From contig NZ_JADDRL010000029.1 of assembly GCF_021538895.1 (NCBI RefSeq), forward strand, positions 1 through 64,000: 64,000 nucleotides of DNA, in the 5' to 3' direction. This DNA is from Streptomyces olivochromogenes (GTDB lineage Bacteria > Actinomycetota > Actinomycetes > Streptomycetales > Streptomycetaceae). Positions 25,171 to 32,912 of the stretch are shown here, in pieces. A model generated the notes under the pieces. It saw only the letters and a list, made by a program, of their open reading frames with translations. It had not been told where the DNA came from and made no database searches. How positions within the stretch are numbered: the stretch's first letter is position 1; every line of letters starts with the position of its first letter. The position numbers and the translations under genes are program-made.

Positions 25171-25604
25171 CGCGGCTCCCCCTCGACACCGTCCGTGCGC
25201 ATCCCTTTCCACCAGGGTCCGTTCGCCTCGAAGTACTTGAAAAGAGAGCGATTTCGGCCCGCTTGGCCGATGTGTTCAAGTACCTGGTGACGGTGCGCCG
25301 CAAGTTGCACGCTTCGCGATGCTCGAGCACGTGCCACTCGACCCGCTGGCCGTCCTTGTCCGGCCCGAATGCGGTCGGCAGAACGAGCGTCACGACCAGC
25401 CAGAGCAGCGGCCGGCCGAACGGGCGCTCTCAGCGAGGATCCGCAGCGGCGTGGCTCGGGACCGTAAGGCTCTGCCAGTCGGCGGCCTGCTCGCTGGTCT
25501 GGCAGACCGCCATCAGAACGAGCGTCAAATGAGCGGTACTTCAGCGTCGAGATATCGCCCCCAACGCCCACACCGCACCTCATGCGCACGCACAAAACCG
25601 CAGG
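25171..25604. other. Intergenic region without convincing gene, remnant sequence
   Basis: 434 nt at the right edge of the island. The left part holds the Beta-gene promoter. A minus-strand frame around 25300-25440 reads RPFGRPLLWLVVTLVLPTAF then GPDKDGQRVEWHVLEH, stop-bounded and without a ribosome site; it may be a gene fragment. A 14-nt direct repeat CAGAACGAGCGTCA occurs at 25379-25392 and 25513-25526. No promoter or hairpin was recognised. Confidence 0.4.
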
Positions 25605-26933
25605 TCAGGACCCCTTCCCCACCGGCTCCAGAATCGCCACGCACTCCACATGATGCGTCATCGGAAACAGATCGAACGCCCGCAGCATCCGCACCCGGTA
25701 CCCGCCCTCCCGGAAGTAGGCCAAGTCGCGGGCCAGAGCCGCCGGGTCACAGGCCACGTACGCGATGCGGCGGGCGCCGAGGGCGGAGAGGTGGGTGACC
25801 GTCTGGCGGCCCGCGCCGGCCCGGGGCGGGTCCAGGACGATGAGGTCGACCTCGGTGATGCCGGTGCGCGGCAGGACCGACTCGACCTTGCCCTGCTCGA
25901 TGCGGACCCGGGGGAAGTCGGCGAGGTTGTGCCGCGCGTCCTCCACCGCGCGCTTGCCGGACTCGATGCCGAGCACCGCGCCCTTCTCGCCGAGGCGGTC
26001 GGCGAGGGCGCCGGCGAAGAGGCCGACGCCGCAGTAGAGGTCGAGGGCCATCTCGCCCTTGCGCGGGAGCAGGCCCTGCATGACCGCCGTCACCAGGGTG
26101 TCCGCCGCCTTCGGGTGGACCTGCCAGAAGCCGCCGCTGCCGACGCGGTGGGTGCGGCCGTCGGCGCGCTCGCGCACGAACGCGCGGCCGTGGACGCGGT
26201 GGATGCCGCCGTCCTTCTCGTCGACGCGCATGACGGAGACGGGCCGGTCGAGCTCGACGAGCGGCAGCCGGGCGCCGGGCCGTGGCTCCAGGATCACCAT
26301 GCGGTCCTGGGATCCCGTCGCGGCGATCGCCTCCACGGACGCCATGCCGGCCCAGTCCCGGTCCTCGATGCCGAGCTCGCTGACACCGGGCGCGGCGATC
26401 ATGCAGTGCTCGATCGGTTCGACCTCGTGCGAGCGGTGGCGGCGCAGTCCGGCGTTGCCGTCGGCGTCCACCGCGTACTGCACCCGCGTCCGCCACTGGG
26501 GCACCTCGCCCGCCGGCAGCTTGTCGCCCTCGGCCGGCATCACCGTGCCGTCCCAGCCCGCCTCCTCGGGCGTGAGGCCCGCGAGCCGCTGCAGCTGCTC
26601 GGCGATCACCTCGCCCTTGAAGCGGCGCTGGGCGCCGGGCTTGGCGTGCTGCCAGTCGCAGCCGCCGCAGCGCCCGGGGCCCGCGTAGGGGCAGGGCGCC
26701 TCGACGCGGTCCTTGGACGCGGACAGGATCTCGACCGCGTCCGCGCGCAGGAAGCGGGCCCCCTCCTCGCCCTCGGTCACCCGGGCCACGACCCGCTCGC
26801 CCGGCAGCGTGTGCCGGACGAACAGGACCTGTCCCTCGGACGTACGGGCGATGCAGTGGCCGCCGTGGGCGACGGGGCCGACCTCGACCTCGTACTCCTC
26901 CCCCACCAGCGACTTCTTCGGTTCTGCCTGCAT
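25605..26933 (-). CDS. Class I SAM-dependent 5-methyluridine RNA methyltransferase (RumA/TrmA type)
   Basis: 442 aa from ATG 26933. There is an N-terminal TRAM domain, then CPYAGPGRCGGCDWQH plus a later Cys (EHCMIAAPG) as iron-sulphur ligands, a SAM-binding DLYCGVGLFAG, the DPPRAG catalytic loop and VACDPAALARDL with the nucleophilic Cys. All residues needed for U5 methylation of rRNA or tRNA are present; which RNA and position cannot be told. It is the first conserved-looking gene right of the accessory island and lies downstream of the permease on the same strand. Confidence 0.92.
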   Translation of the reverse strand: MQAEPKKSLVGEEYEVEVGPVAHGGHCIARTSEGQVLFVRHTLPGERVVARVTEGEEGARFLRADAVEILSASKDRVEAPCPYAGPGRCGGCDWQHAKPGAQRRFKGEVIAEQLQRLAGLTPEEAGWDGTVMPAEGDKLPAGEVPQWRTRVQYAVDADGNAGLRRHRSHEVEPIEHCMIAAPGVSELGIEDRDWAGMASVEAIAATGSQDRMVILEPRPGARLPLVELDRPVSVMRVDEKDGGIHRVHGRAFVRERADGRTHRVGSGGFWQVHPKAADTLVTAVMQGLLPRKGEMALDLYCGVGLFAGALADRLGEKGAVLGIESGKRAVEDARHNLADFPRVRIEQGKVESVLPRTGITEVDLIVLDPPRAGAGRQTVTHLSALGARRIAYVACDPAALARDLAYFREGGYRVRMLRAFDLFPMTHHVECVAILEPVGKGS

Positions 26934-26967
26934 GGCGGGGTGACTCCACAACTGATGAGAGGGACGG

Positions 26968-26987
26968 CCGGCCGACAAGTCGGCCGG
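26968..26987 (-). terminator. Short perfect hairpin between permease and RNA methyltransferase
   Basis: CCGGCCGAC-AA-GTCGGCCGG, a 9-bp stem, lies 17 nt after the permease stop on its strand. There is no T-tract. It may attenuate read-through into the methyltransferase gene. Confidence 0.45.
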
Positions 26988-27003
26988 ACAACAGCCCACC
27001 AGT

Positions 27004-29055
27004 CTAGTTCCTGGTGGTCGGCTCCTTCGCCCGCTCCCCCTGCGCCGGTCCGCGCCGCACCGCACCCGGCGCGTTCCACTCCTGCCGCTTGCGGGCCCGG
27101 ACCTTGGCCGCCTCAGAGGACTCCAGCTGGTACGGCACCGAGGTGACCATGACGCCCGCGGTGAACAGCAGACGGCCCTTGAGCCGCAGGGCGCTCTGGT
27201 TGTGCAGCAGGTGCTCGTACCAGTGGCCGACCACGTACTCGGGAATGATCACCGAGACCGCGTCACGCGGGGACTCGGCGCGCAGGCCCTTGACGTACTC
27301 GATGATCGGGCGCGTGATCTCGCGGTACGGCGAGTCCAGCACCTTCAGCGGTACGTCGATGCCGCGCCGCTCCCACTCGTCGCGCAGCGCCTTCGTCTCC
27401 GCCGGGTCGACGTTGACCGTGAGCGCCTCCAGGGTGTCGGAGCGCATCAGCTTGGCGTAGGCGAGGGCACGCAGGGTGGGGCGGTGGATCTTGGAGATGA
27501 GGACGACGGAGTGCACCCGGGAGGGCCGCACGCTGTCGTCGCTCGGGCCCTCGGGGGCGGCGATCTCCTCGGAGACCCGGTCGTAGTGGCGGCGGATCGC
27601 GGTCATCGTCGCGTAGAAGATGACCATGCCCAGCAGGGCCACCCAGGCACCGTGCGTGAACTTGGTGACCAGGACGACGACCAGGACCAGGCCGGTGAAG
27701 AAGGCGCCGAACGCGTTGATCGCCCGGGAGCGGACCATGTGGCGGCGCTTGGCCTGGTCCTTCTCGGTGGCGAGGTGGCGGTTCCAGTGCCGGACCATGC
27801 CGGTCTGGCTGAGCGTGAAGGACACGAACACGCCGACGATGTACAGCTGGATCAGCCGGGTCGAGTCGGCGCCGTAGATCACGACCAGCAGGGCCGCCGC
27901 GCCCGCGAGCAGCACGATGCCGTTGGAGAACGCGAGGCGGTCGCCACGGGTGTGCAGCTGGCGCGGGAGGTAGCGGTCCTGGGCGAGGATCGAGCCGAGC
28001 AGCGGGAAGCCGTTGTACGCGGTGTTCGCGGCCAGGAACAGGACCAGGGCGGTGGCGGCGGCGAGCAGGATGAACAGGAAGCTTCCCTTGCCGAAGACCG
28101 CCTCGGCGACCTGGGAGATCACCGGGTTCTGGACGTAGCCGGAGCCGACCGGGCTGCCGTTGTGGATCAGGTCGGTGGCCGGGTTCTCGGCCATGCGGAC
28201 CTTGGTCGACATGGCGAGGGCGATGATGCCGCAGAACATGGTCACGGCCAGCAGGCCCATCATCGCGAGCGTGGTCGCCGCGTTCTTGGACTTGGGCTTG
28301 CGGAAGGCCGGAACGCCGTTGGAGATCGCCTCGACACCGGTCAGGGCCGCACAGCCGGAGGAGAAGGCGCGCAGCAGCAGGAAGACGAGGGCGAAGCCCG
28401 CGAGGCCCTGGTGTTCCGCCTTGATGTGGAAGTCGGCGGTCGGCGCGTGCATGGTCTCGCCGAGGATCAGGCCGCGGCAGGCGCCCCACGCGATCATGAT
28501 GAAGACGCCGCCGACGAACACGTACGTCGGGATCGCGAAGAGCTTGCCCGACTCCTTCACGCCGCGCAGGTTCATCAGCGTCAGCAGCACGATCACCGCG
28601 CTCGCGCAGAGCACCTTGTGCTCGACGACGAAGGGCACCGCGGAGCCGAGGTTCTCGATGCCGGAGGCGATGGAGACGGCGACGGTCAGGACGTAGTCGA
28701 CGAGCAGCGCGCTGGCGACGGTGAGGCCCGCCTTGGGCCCGAGGTTGGTGGTGGCCACCTCGTAGTCGCCGCCGCCGCTCGGGTAGGCGTGCACGTTCTG
28801 GCGGTAGGAGGCGACCACCGTGAACATCAGCACGACGACCGCGACCGCGATCCACGGGCTGAAGTGGTACGCCGACACGCCCGCGATGGACAGGACCAGC
28901 AGCACCTCTCCCGGGGCGTAGGCCACGGAGGACAGCGGGTCGGAGGCGAAGACGGGGAGTGCGATGCGCTTCGGCAGGAGCGTTTCGCCCAGCCGGTCAC
29001 TGCGCAGCGCCCGCCCGATCAGAATCCGTTTGGGCACGTCGGTCAGTTTGGACAC
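27004..29055 (-). CDS. KimA-like APC-superfamily potassium permease
   Basis: About 683 aa from GTG 29055 (no strong ribosome site; the start is uncertain). The first ~470 residues have about 12 hydrophobic helices, with the APC signature DPLSSVAYAPGEVLLVLSIAG at the first helix. A ~200-residue soluble C-terminal domain follows (HSVVLISKIHRPTLRALAYAK; VSVIIPEYVVGHWYEHLLHNQ). This architecture matches B. subtilis KimA, a high-affinity K+ importer controlled by c-di-AMP. It is divergent from two TrkA/RCK genes, which supports a potassium role. K+ specificity is inferred, not proven by sequence. Confidence 0.83.
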   Translation of the reverse strand: MSKLTDVPKRILIGRALRSDRLGETLLPKRIALPVFASDPLSSVAYAPGEVLLVLSIAGVSAYHFSPWIAVAVVVLMFTVVASYRQNVHAYPSGGGDYEVATTNLGPKAGLTVASALLVDYVLTVAVSIASGIENLGSAVPFVVEHKVLCASAVIVLLTLMNLRGVKESGKLFAIPTYVFVGGVFIMIAWGACRGLILGETMHAPTADFHIKAEHQGLAGFALVFLLLRAFSSGCAALTGVEAISNGVPAFRKPKSKNAATTLAMMGLLAVTMFCGIIALAMSTKVRMAENPATDLIHNGSPVGSGYVQNPVISQVAEAVFGKGSFLFILLAAATALVLFLAANTAYNGFPLLGSILAQDRYLPRQLHTRGDRLAFSNGIVLLAGAAALLVVIYGADSTRLIQLYIVGVFVSFTLSQTGMVRHWNRHLATEKDQAKRRHMVRSRAINAFGAFFTGLVLVVVLVTKFTHGAWVALLGMVIFYATMTAIRRHYDRVSEEIAAPEGPSDDSVRPSRVHSVVLISKIHRPTLRALAYAKLMRSDTLEALTVNVDPAETKALRDEWERRGIDVPLKVLDSPYREITRPIIEYVKGLRAESPRDAVSVIIPEYVVGHWYEHLLHNQSALRLKGRLLFTAGVMVTSVPYQLESSEAAKVRARKRQEWNAPGAVRRGPAQGERAKEPTTRN

Positions 29056-29216
29056 GACTGAGCATGGTAGGCCGTCGAACAGGCAATCGCCCACCCGCGT
29101 CTCACGATCTGCCTCACGAGTGAAATCGGACGCGACTGGAACTGCGGATTCCGTGGTCCGCCCGCTCGCCGTGCCTAGATGGCAGACCCCGCCTGTCGCC
29201 GCCCCCAGGAGGTCCC

Positions 29217-29312
29217 ATGCCCGCGACGGCAGAGCTGATCGGTGCCGCGGTCGCCCTCATCGGCCTCGGAATCCTGACCGTGTACAGCGTGCGCAGTATC
29301 ACCAGACGCTGA
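29217..29312 (+). CDS. 31-residue membrane peptide between permease and trkA
   Basis: ATG 29217 is preceded by AGGAGGT (29208-29213) with 3-4 nt spacing, one of the strongest Shine-Dalgarno sequences in the window. The peptide starts MPATAELIGAAVALIGLGIL, so it has one ~18-residue hydrophobic helix, and it ends ..YSVRSITRR with a positive tail (cytoplasmic C-terminus expected). Length and topology recall KdpF-type accessory peptides of K+ systems, but I see no clear KdpF signature. It reads the same direction as the trkA genes 150 nt downstream. Confidence 0.6.
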   Translation: MPATAELIGAAVALIGLGILTVYSVRSITRR

Positions 29313-29463
29313 TCGTCGGCGCGCGTCTGCCGCGATCGCCGGAGGCTGATCACGCAATCTCGGCACAGGGGTGCCCGCCCAGGACGGTGCGTGTGTAGCT
29401 TGGGCCTCGGTCTGAGACCCTGATGGGGCTGAGCAGTAAATTCTGGACACCGGAAGGACGGTC

Positions 29464-30135
29464 GTGCACATCGTCATCATGGGCTGCGGGAGAGTGGGTT
29501 CCGCTCTCGCCCAGACCCTGGAGCAACAGGGGCACACGGTCGCCGTGATCGACCAGGACCCCACCGCCTTCCGCCGGCTGGGCCCGGGATTCGGCGGTCG
29601 CCGCGTCACCGGCGTCGGCTTCGACCAGGACACCCTGCGCGAGGCGGGCATCGAGGAGGCCGGTGCCTTCGCCGCCGTCTCCAGCGGTGACAACTCGAAC
29701 ATCATCTCCGCGCGGGTGGCCCGCGAGATGTTCGGCGTGGAGAACGTCGCGGCCCGCATCTACGACCCCCGCCGCGCCGAGGTCTACCAGCGCCTGGGGA
29801 TCCCCACCGTGGCCACGGTCCGCTGGACCGCCGACCAGATGCTGCGCCGTCTGCTCCCCTCCGGTGCCGAGCCGCTGTGGCGCGACCCCACCGGGGGCGT
29901 CCAGCTCGCCGAGGTGCACGCCTCGGCCCACTGGGTGGGCCACAAGATCAGCAAGCTGCAGGAGGAGACGGGCGTCCGGGTGGCGTTCCTGACCCGGCTC
30001 GGGGAGGCGATCCTGCCCACCTCGCAGACGGTGCTGCAGGAGGGCGACCTGGTGCACGTGATGATGCGGCCGGACGAGGTCGAGAAGGTCGAGGCGGCGT
30101 TCGCCGGGGGACCCGAAGAGGAGGGCGGTCACTGA
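29464..30135 (+). CDS. trkA: TrkA/RCK-family potassium uptake regulator (first copy)
   Basis: 223 aa, GTG start. The N-terminal Rossmann RCK_N has MGCGRVGSALAQ and acidic VIDQDP for NAD(H)/ATP binding. RCK_C (~140-215) has VGHKISKLQEE and LQEGDLVHVM. Such proteins gate K+ transporters in response to nucleotides or c-di-AMP. It overlaps the second copy by one base (TGATG), so the two probably form a heteromeric ring (CeoB/CeoC-like pair in actinobacteria). The divergent permease is the likely partner. Confidence 0.92.
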   Translation: MHIVIMGCGRVGSALAQTLEQQGHTVAVIDQDPTAFRRLGPGFGGRRVTGVGFDQDTLREAGIEEAGAFAAVSSGDNSNIISARVAREMFGVENVAARIYDPRRAEVYQRLGIPTVATVRWTADQMLRRLLPSGAEPLWRDPTGGVQLAEVHASAHWVGHKISKLQEETGVRVAFLTRLGEAILPTSQTVLQEGDLVHVMMRPDEVEKVEAAFAGGPEEEGGH

Positions 30136-30806
30136 TGAGGGTCGCCATTGCCGGTGCCGGTGCGGTCGGCCGTTCGATCGCCGGCGAACTGCTGGAGAAC
30201 GGCCACGAGGTCCTGCTGATCGACAAGGCCCCGACGGCCATCTCGGTCGAGCGCGTGCCGCAGGCCGAGTGGCTACTGGCCGACGCCTGCGAGATCACCT
30301 CCCTGGACGAGGCCGCGCTCCAGCGCTGCAACGTCGTGATCGCCGCGACGGGCGACGACAAGGTCAACCTGGTGGTCTCGCTGCTCGCCAAGACGGAGTA
30401 CGGCGTCCCGCGCGTCGTGGCCCGCGTGAACAACCCCAAGAACGAGTGGCTGTTCAACGAGTCCTGGGGCGTCGACGTGGCCGTCTCCACGCCGCGCCTG
30501 ATGTCCGCCCTGGTCGAGGAGGCGGTGAGCGTCGGCGACCTGGTCCGGCTGCTGCGCTTCAGCCACGGCGACGCCAACCTCGTCGAGCTGACCCTCCCCG
30601 AGGAGTCGGCCCTGGCCGGCACCCAGGTCGGCGACGTCGAGTGGCCCGAGGACACCTCGCTGGTCACCATCATTCGCGGTACCCGCGTCCTGACCCCCTC
30701 CAAGGACGACTCCCTGGAGGCGGGCGACGAACTCCTCTTCGTGGCCGCGCAGGCCCGCGAGGAGCAGCTGGAGGACCTGCTGTCGGTGCGCCGGGAAACC
30801 AGCTGA
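30135..30806 (+). CDS. trkA: TrkA/RCK-family potassium uptake regulator (second copy)
   Basis: 223 aa, ATG sharing a base with the upstream stop. The Rossmann motif AGAGAVGRSIAGELL and LLIDKAP are intact, and the RCK_C segment has ESALAGTQVGDVEWP and LEAGDELLFVA. It is the same length as its neighbour but clearly diverged, so this is an old duplication with separate roles rather than a recent copy. A near-perfect hairpin ends the unit. Confidence 0.92.
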   Translation: MRVAIAGAGAVGRSIAGELLENGHEVLLIDKAPTAISVERVPQAEWLLADACEITSLDEAALQRCNVVIAATGDDKVNLVVSLLAKTEYGVPRVVARVNNPKNEWLFNESWGVDVAVSTPRLMSALVEEAVSVGDLVRLLRFSHGDANLVELTLPEESALAGTQVGDVEWPEDTSLVTIIRGTRVLTPSKDDSLEAGDELLFVAAQAREEQLEDLLSVRRETS

Positions 30807-30820
30807 TCTTTTGCAGCGCT

Positions 30821-30863
30821 ACGTGGAGGGGGCGCCCGGAATTTCCGGGCGCCCCCTCCACGT
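30821..30863. terminator. Perfect 21-bp stem bidirectional terminator
   Basis: Arms of 21 nt (from ACGTGGAGGGGGCGCCCGGA onward) around a single central T separate the convergent trkA and DUF3159 genes. The real loop would be 3-5 nt (GGAATTTCC apex). Confidence 0.85.
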
Positions 30864-30899
30864 GCAGCGCCTGAGTCGGCCGACTCGGCCGAGCCTCGG

Positions 30900-31670
30900 C
30901 TAGCCGTCCCGGCGGTGACGTCCGCCGGTGCTCTCGCCGTGCTCCCCGGCCGCGGCGGCCGCCGCGGCCTTCCGCTCCTGCTCGGCCTTCTCCTCCGCCT
31001 CCATCTCGGCGAAGACGTCGATCGGCGCGGGCGCCTTCGCGAGGAAGACCCAGGTCAGCCAGACCGCGAGCAGGAAGGGCGGGATCTTCAGGGTGACCAG
31101 GACCCAGCCGAGCTGGGCGGTGTCCGCCCACCAGTAGAGCGGGAAGAGGATCGCGCACTTGGCGAGCAGGATCAGGCCCCAGGCCCAACTGGCCTTGGCG
31201 TAGGCCTTCTTGCGGCCGGGATTGCGGGTGCGCCAGGAGAGGTTCTCCTTGAAGACCGGGCCCAGGATGAGACCGATCAGGGGCACCCCGGCGAGGGTCG
31301 TGACGATGTACGCGATGGCCAGGCCCAGCGTGTAGAGCATGCCGGGGAGATAGAAGTCCTTGGCGTTGCCCGTGAACATCGCGAACACGACACCGAACGC
31401 CACGCCGAAGACACCGCTGAAGGCGTGCTTGACGGTGTCCTTCATCGCCAGCCGGACCACGACCAGCACCAGCGAGACGGCCAGTGCCGCGATCGCCGAC
31501 CAGTGCAGGTCCTTGTTGATCGTGAAGATCGTGACGAAGAGCAGTCCCGGCACGACCGTCTCGACCATGCCCCGCACACCGCCGAACGCCTCGAACAGCG
31601 CGGCCTCGGTCACCGCCCGGGCGTCCTGCTGCTGAGTGGTGTCTTCGGTCGGCTTGTCGAGTGACGTCAC
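30900..31670 (-). CDS. DUF3159 membrane protein
   Basis: 256 aa with about six hydrophobic helices between residues 38 and 215. A conserved-looking start ALFEAFGGVRGMVETVVPGL and a mid-protein SWRTRNPGRKKAYAKASWAWG match the actinobacterial DUF3159 family of unknown function. The C-terminal 40 residues are a charged Ala/Glu tail. The ATG lies 3 nt after the stop of the OB-fold gene, an arrangement that recurs in Streptomyces and suggests joint function. Confidence 0.85.
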   Translation of the reverse strand: MTSLDKPTEDTTQQQDARAVTEAALFEAFGGVRGMVETVVPGLLFVTIFTINKDLHWSAIAALAVSLVLVVVRLAMKDTVKHAFSGVFGVAFGVVFAMFTGNAKDFYLPGMLYTLGLAIAYIVTTLAGVPLIGLILGPVFKENLSWRTRNPGRKKAYAKASWAWGLILLAKCAILFPLYWWADTAQLGWVLVTLKIPPFLLAVWLTWVFLAKAPAPIDVFAEMEAEEKAEQERKAAAAAAAGEHGESTGGRHRRDG

Positions 31671-31673
31671 CGG

Positions 31674-32072
31674 CTACTCCCGTCCGAGGGGTCTCAGTTC
31701 GTACTTCGGATTGAACAGCACCCGGCGGCCCCGGCTCATGGAGATCCGGCCCGATGCGATCAAGCGGCGCCCCGGTTCTATGCCCACGATGGAGCGCCTG
31801 CCGAGCCACACCACGTCCAGCGCGGCGGAGCCGTCGAACAGCTCGGCCTCCAGGGCCGGCACTCCGGCCCGCGGCCGCAGGGTGACCGTGCGCAAGGTAC
31901 CAGTAACCGTGACGATCTGGCGGTCCTGACAGTCACCGATGCGCGTACATCCCGCGTTCTCGGTGTCCTCGCGCAGTTCCTCGGACTCCAGGTCCTCCTG
32001 CGACGAGGAGAGCCGGTCGAGCATGCGCCGGAACCGGCCGGCCGGCTTTTCGGAACGAGGAACAGCACTCAT
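31674..32072 (-). CDS. OB-fold nucleic-acid-binding domain protein
   Basis: 132 aa. After a ~45-residue acidic N-terminus (LSSSQEDLESEELRED), the rest is a single OB fold: VTVTGTLRTVTLRP, AELFDGSAALDVVWLGRR, IEPGRRLIASGRIS. This resembles the wedge OB of RecG and similar small Streptomyces proteins. There is no enzymatic domain. It probably binds DNA or RNA; the role is unknown. Confidence 0.82.
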   Translation of the reverse strand: MSAVPRSEKPAGRFRRMLDRLSSSQEDLESEELREDTENAGCTRIGDCQDRQIVTVTGTLRTVTLRPRAGVPALEAELFDGSAALDVVWLGRRSIVGIEPGRRLIASGRISMSRGRRVLFNPKYELRPLGRE

Positions 32073-32147
32073 ATCTGAAGCGTACCGGGGAGCACCGACG
32101 GCGACGTACCGGTGGGGCCACCGCTCGAAGTACCGCCGGGGCTACCG

Positions 32148-32264
32148 CTCGAACCGGTACCCCATCCCCGGCTCCGTGATGCCGCATCCCCCGGGGGGCA
32201 ACCCCCGGACCCCCGGCCGCCCTGCAGCTCACTTCTCGAACCGGTACCCCATCCCCGGCTCCGT
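32148..32264. repeat. 30-nt direct repeat duplicating the kdpE 3' end
   Basis: CTCGAACCGGTACCCCATCC and the next 10 nt occur at 32148-32177 and, identically, at 32235-32264, a period of 87 nt. The right copy encodes the last KdpE residues (EPGMGYRFE) before its stop; the left copy repeats that coding sequence outside the gene. The intervening DNA is a C-run/G-run hairpin. Just left of copy one are further CCGCTCGAA units. Confidence 0.8.
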
Positions 32265-32912
32265 CATGAAGTGCTTCGGGTGCGAGGGGTCCGCCTCCAG
32301 CTTGCGGCGGAGCTGGGCCATGTAGACGCGCAGGTAGTTCGTCTCGGTCCCGTACGAGGGCCCCCACACCTCCTGCAGCAGCTGCTTCTGGCTGACCAGG
32401 CGGCCGGTGTTGCGCACCAGCACCTCCAGCAGATGCCACTCGGTCGGGGTGAGCCGTACGTCCCGTCCGGCGCGGTTGACCTTCTTCGCGGCCAGGTCGA
32501 CGGTGAACCCGTCGGTCTCCACGAGGACGTCGTCCTCGCCGCCCCCGGTGGGCTCGGCGCGGCGCACGGCGGCCCTCAGCCGGGCCAGCAGCTCGTCCAT
32601 GCCGAAGGGCTTGGTGACGTAGTCGTCGGCGCCCGCGTCGAGCGCCTCGACCTTCTCGTCGGAGGAGTGCCGGGCCGACAGGACCAGGATCGGCACCCGG
32701 GTCCAGCCGCGCAGACCCTTGATCACCTCCACGCCGTCCATGTCGGGCAGACCCAGGTCGAGCACGATCACGTCGGGGTGGCGGGAGGCGGCGAGTTCGA
32801 GCGCGGTACGGCCGTCCGCGGCCGCGTCCACCTCGTACTTGCGAGCCTTGAGGTTGATCACGAGGGCGCGCACGATCTGCGGCTCGTCGTCGACCACGAG
32901 CACCCGGGTCAT
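32229..32912 (-). CDS. kdpE: KdpE response regulator (OmpR/PhoB family)
   Basis: 227 aa. The receiver domain has DDE at the N-terminus, phospho-acceptor Asp in VIVLDLGLPDMDG (about 52), LVLSARHS, and Lys in YVTKPFG. The winged-helix effector is LTPTEWHLLEVLVRN...NYLRVYMAQLRRKLE. Its ATG overlaps the kdpD stop by 4 nt. In other bacteria KdpE activates kdpFABC under K+ limitation; no kdpABC genes are near, so its target lies elsewhere or differs. The gene's 3' end is duplicated downstream. Confidence 0.93.
   Translation of the reverse strand: MTRVLVVDDEPQIVRALVINLKARKYEVDAAADGRTALELAASRHPDVIVLDLGLPDMDGVEVIKGLRGWTRVPILVLSARHSSDEKVEALDAGADDYVTKPFGMDELLARLRAAVRRAEPTGGGEDDVLVETDGFTVDLAAKKVNRAGRDVRLTPTEWHLLEVLVRNTGRLVSQKQLLQEVWGPSYGTETNYLRVYMAQLRRKLEADPSHPKHFMTEPGMGYRFEK

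Noticed and set aside
25094..25393. Minus-strand ~99-codon frame beginning MTLVLPTAFGPDKDGQ
   Set aside because: No ribosome site, overlaps the start of the Beta gene and has a biased composition; kept only as a possible gene fragment in the intergenic note.
26059..26688. Ser/Arg-rich open frames opposite the RNA methyltransferase
   Set aside because: Antisense shadow frames with no recognisable fold and no start signal.
29056..29216. c-di-AMP riboswitch upstream of the KimA-like permease
   Set aside because: None of the ydaO conserved blocks are present in the permease leader; the only one found lies before the M23 gene.
29217..29312. Naming the 31-residue peptide KdpF
   Set aside because: Length and topology fit, but the KdpF-like sequence pattern and kdpABC genes are missing, so no symbol was given.
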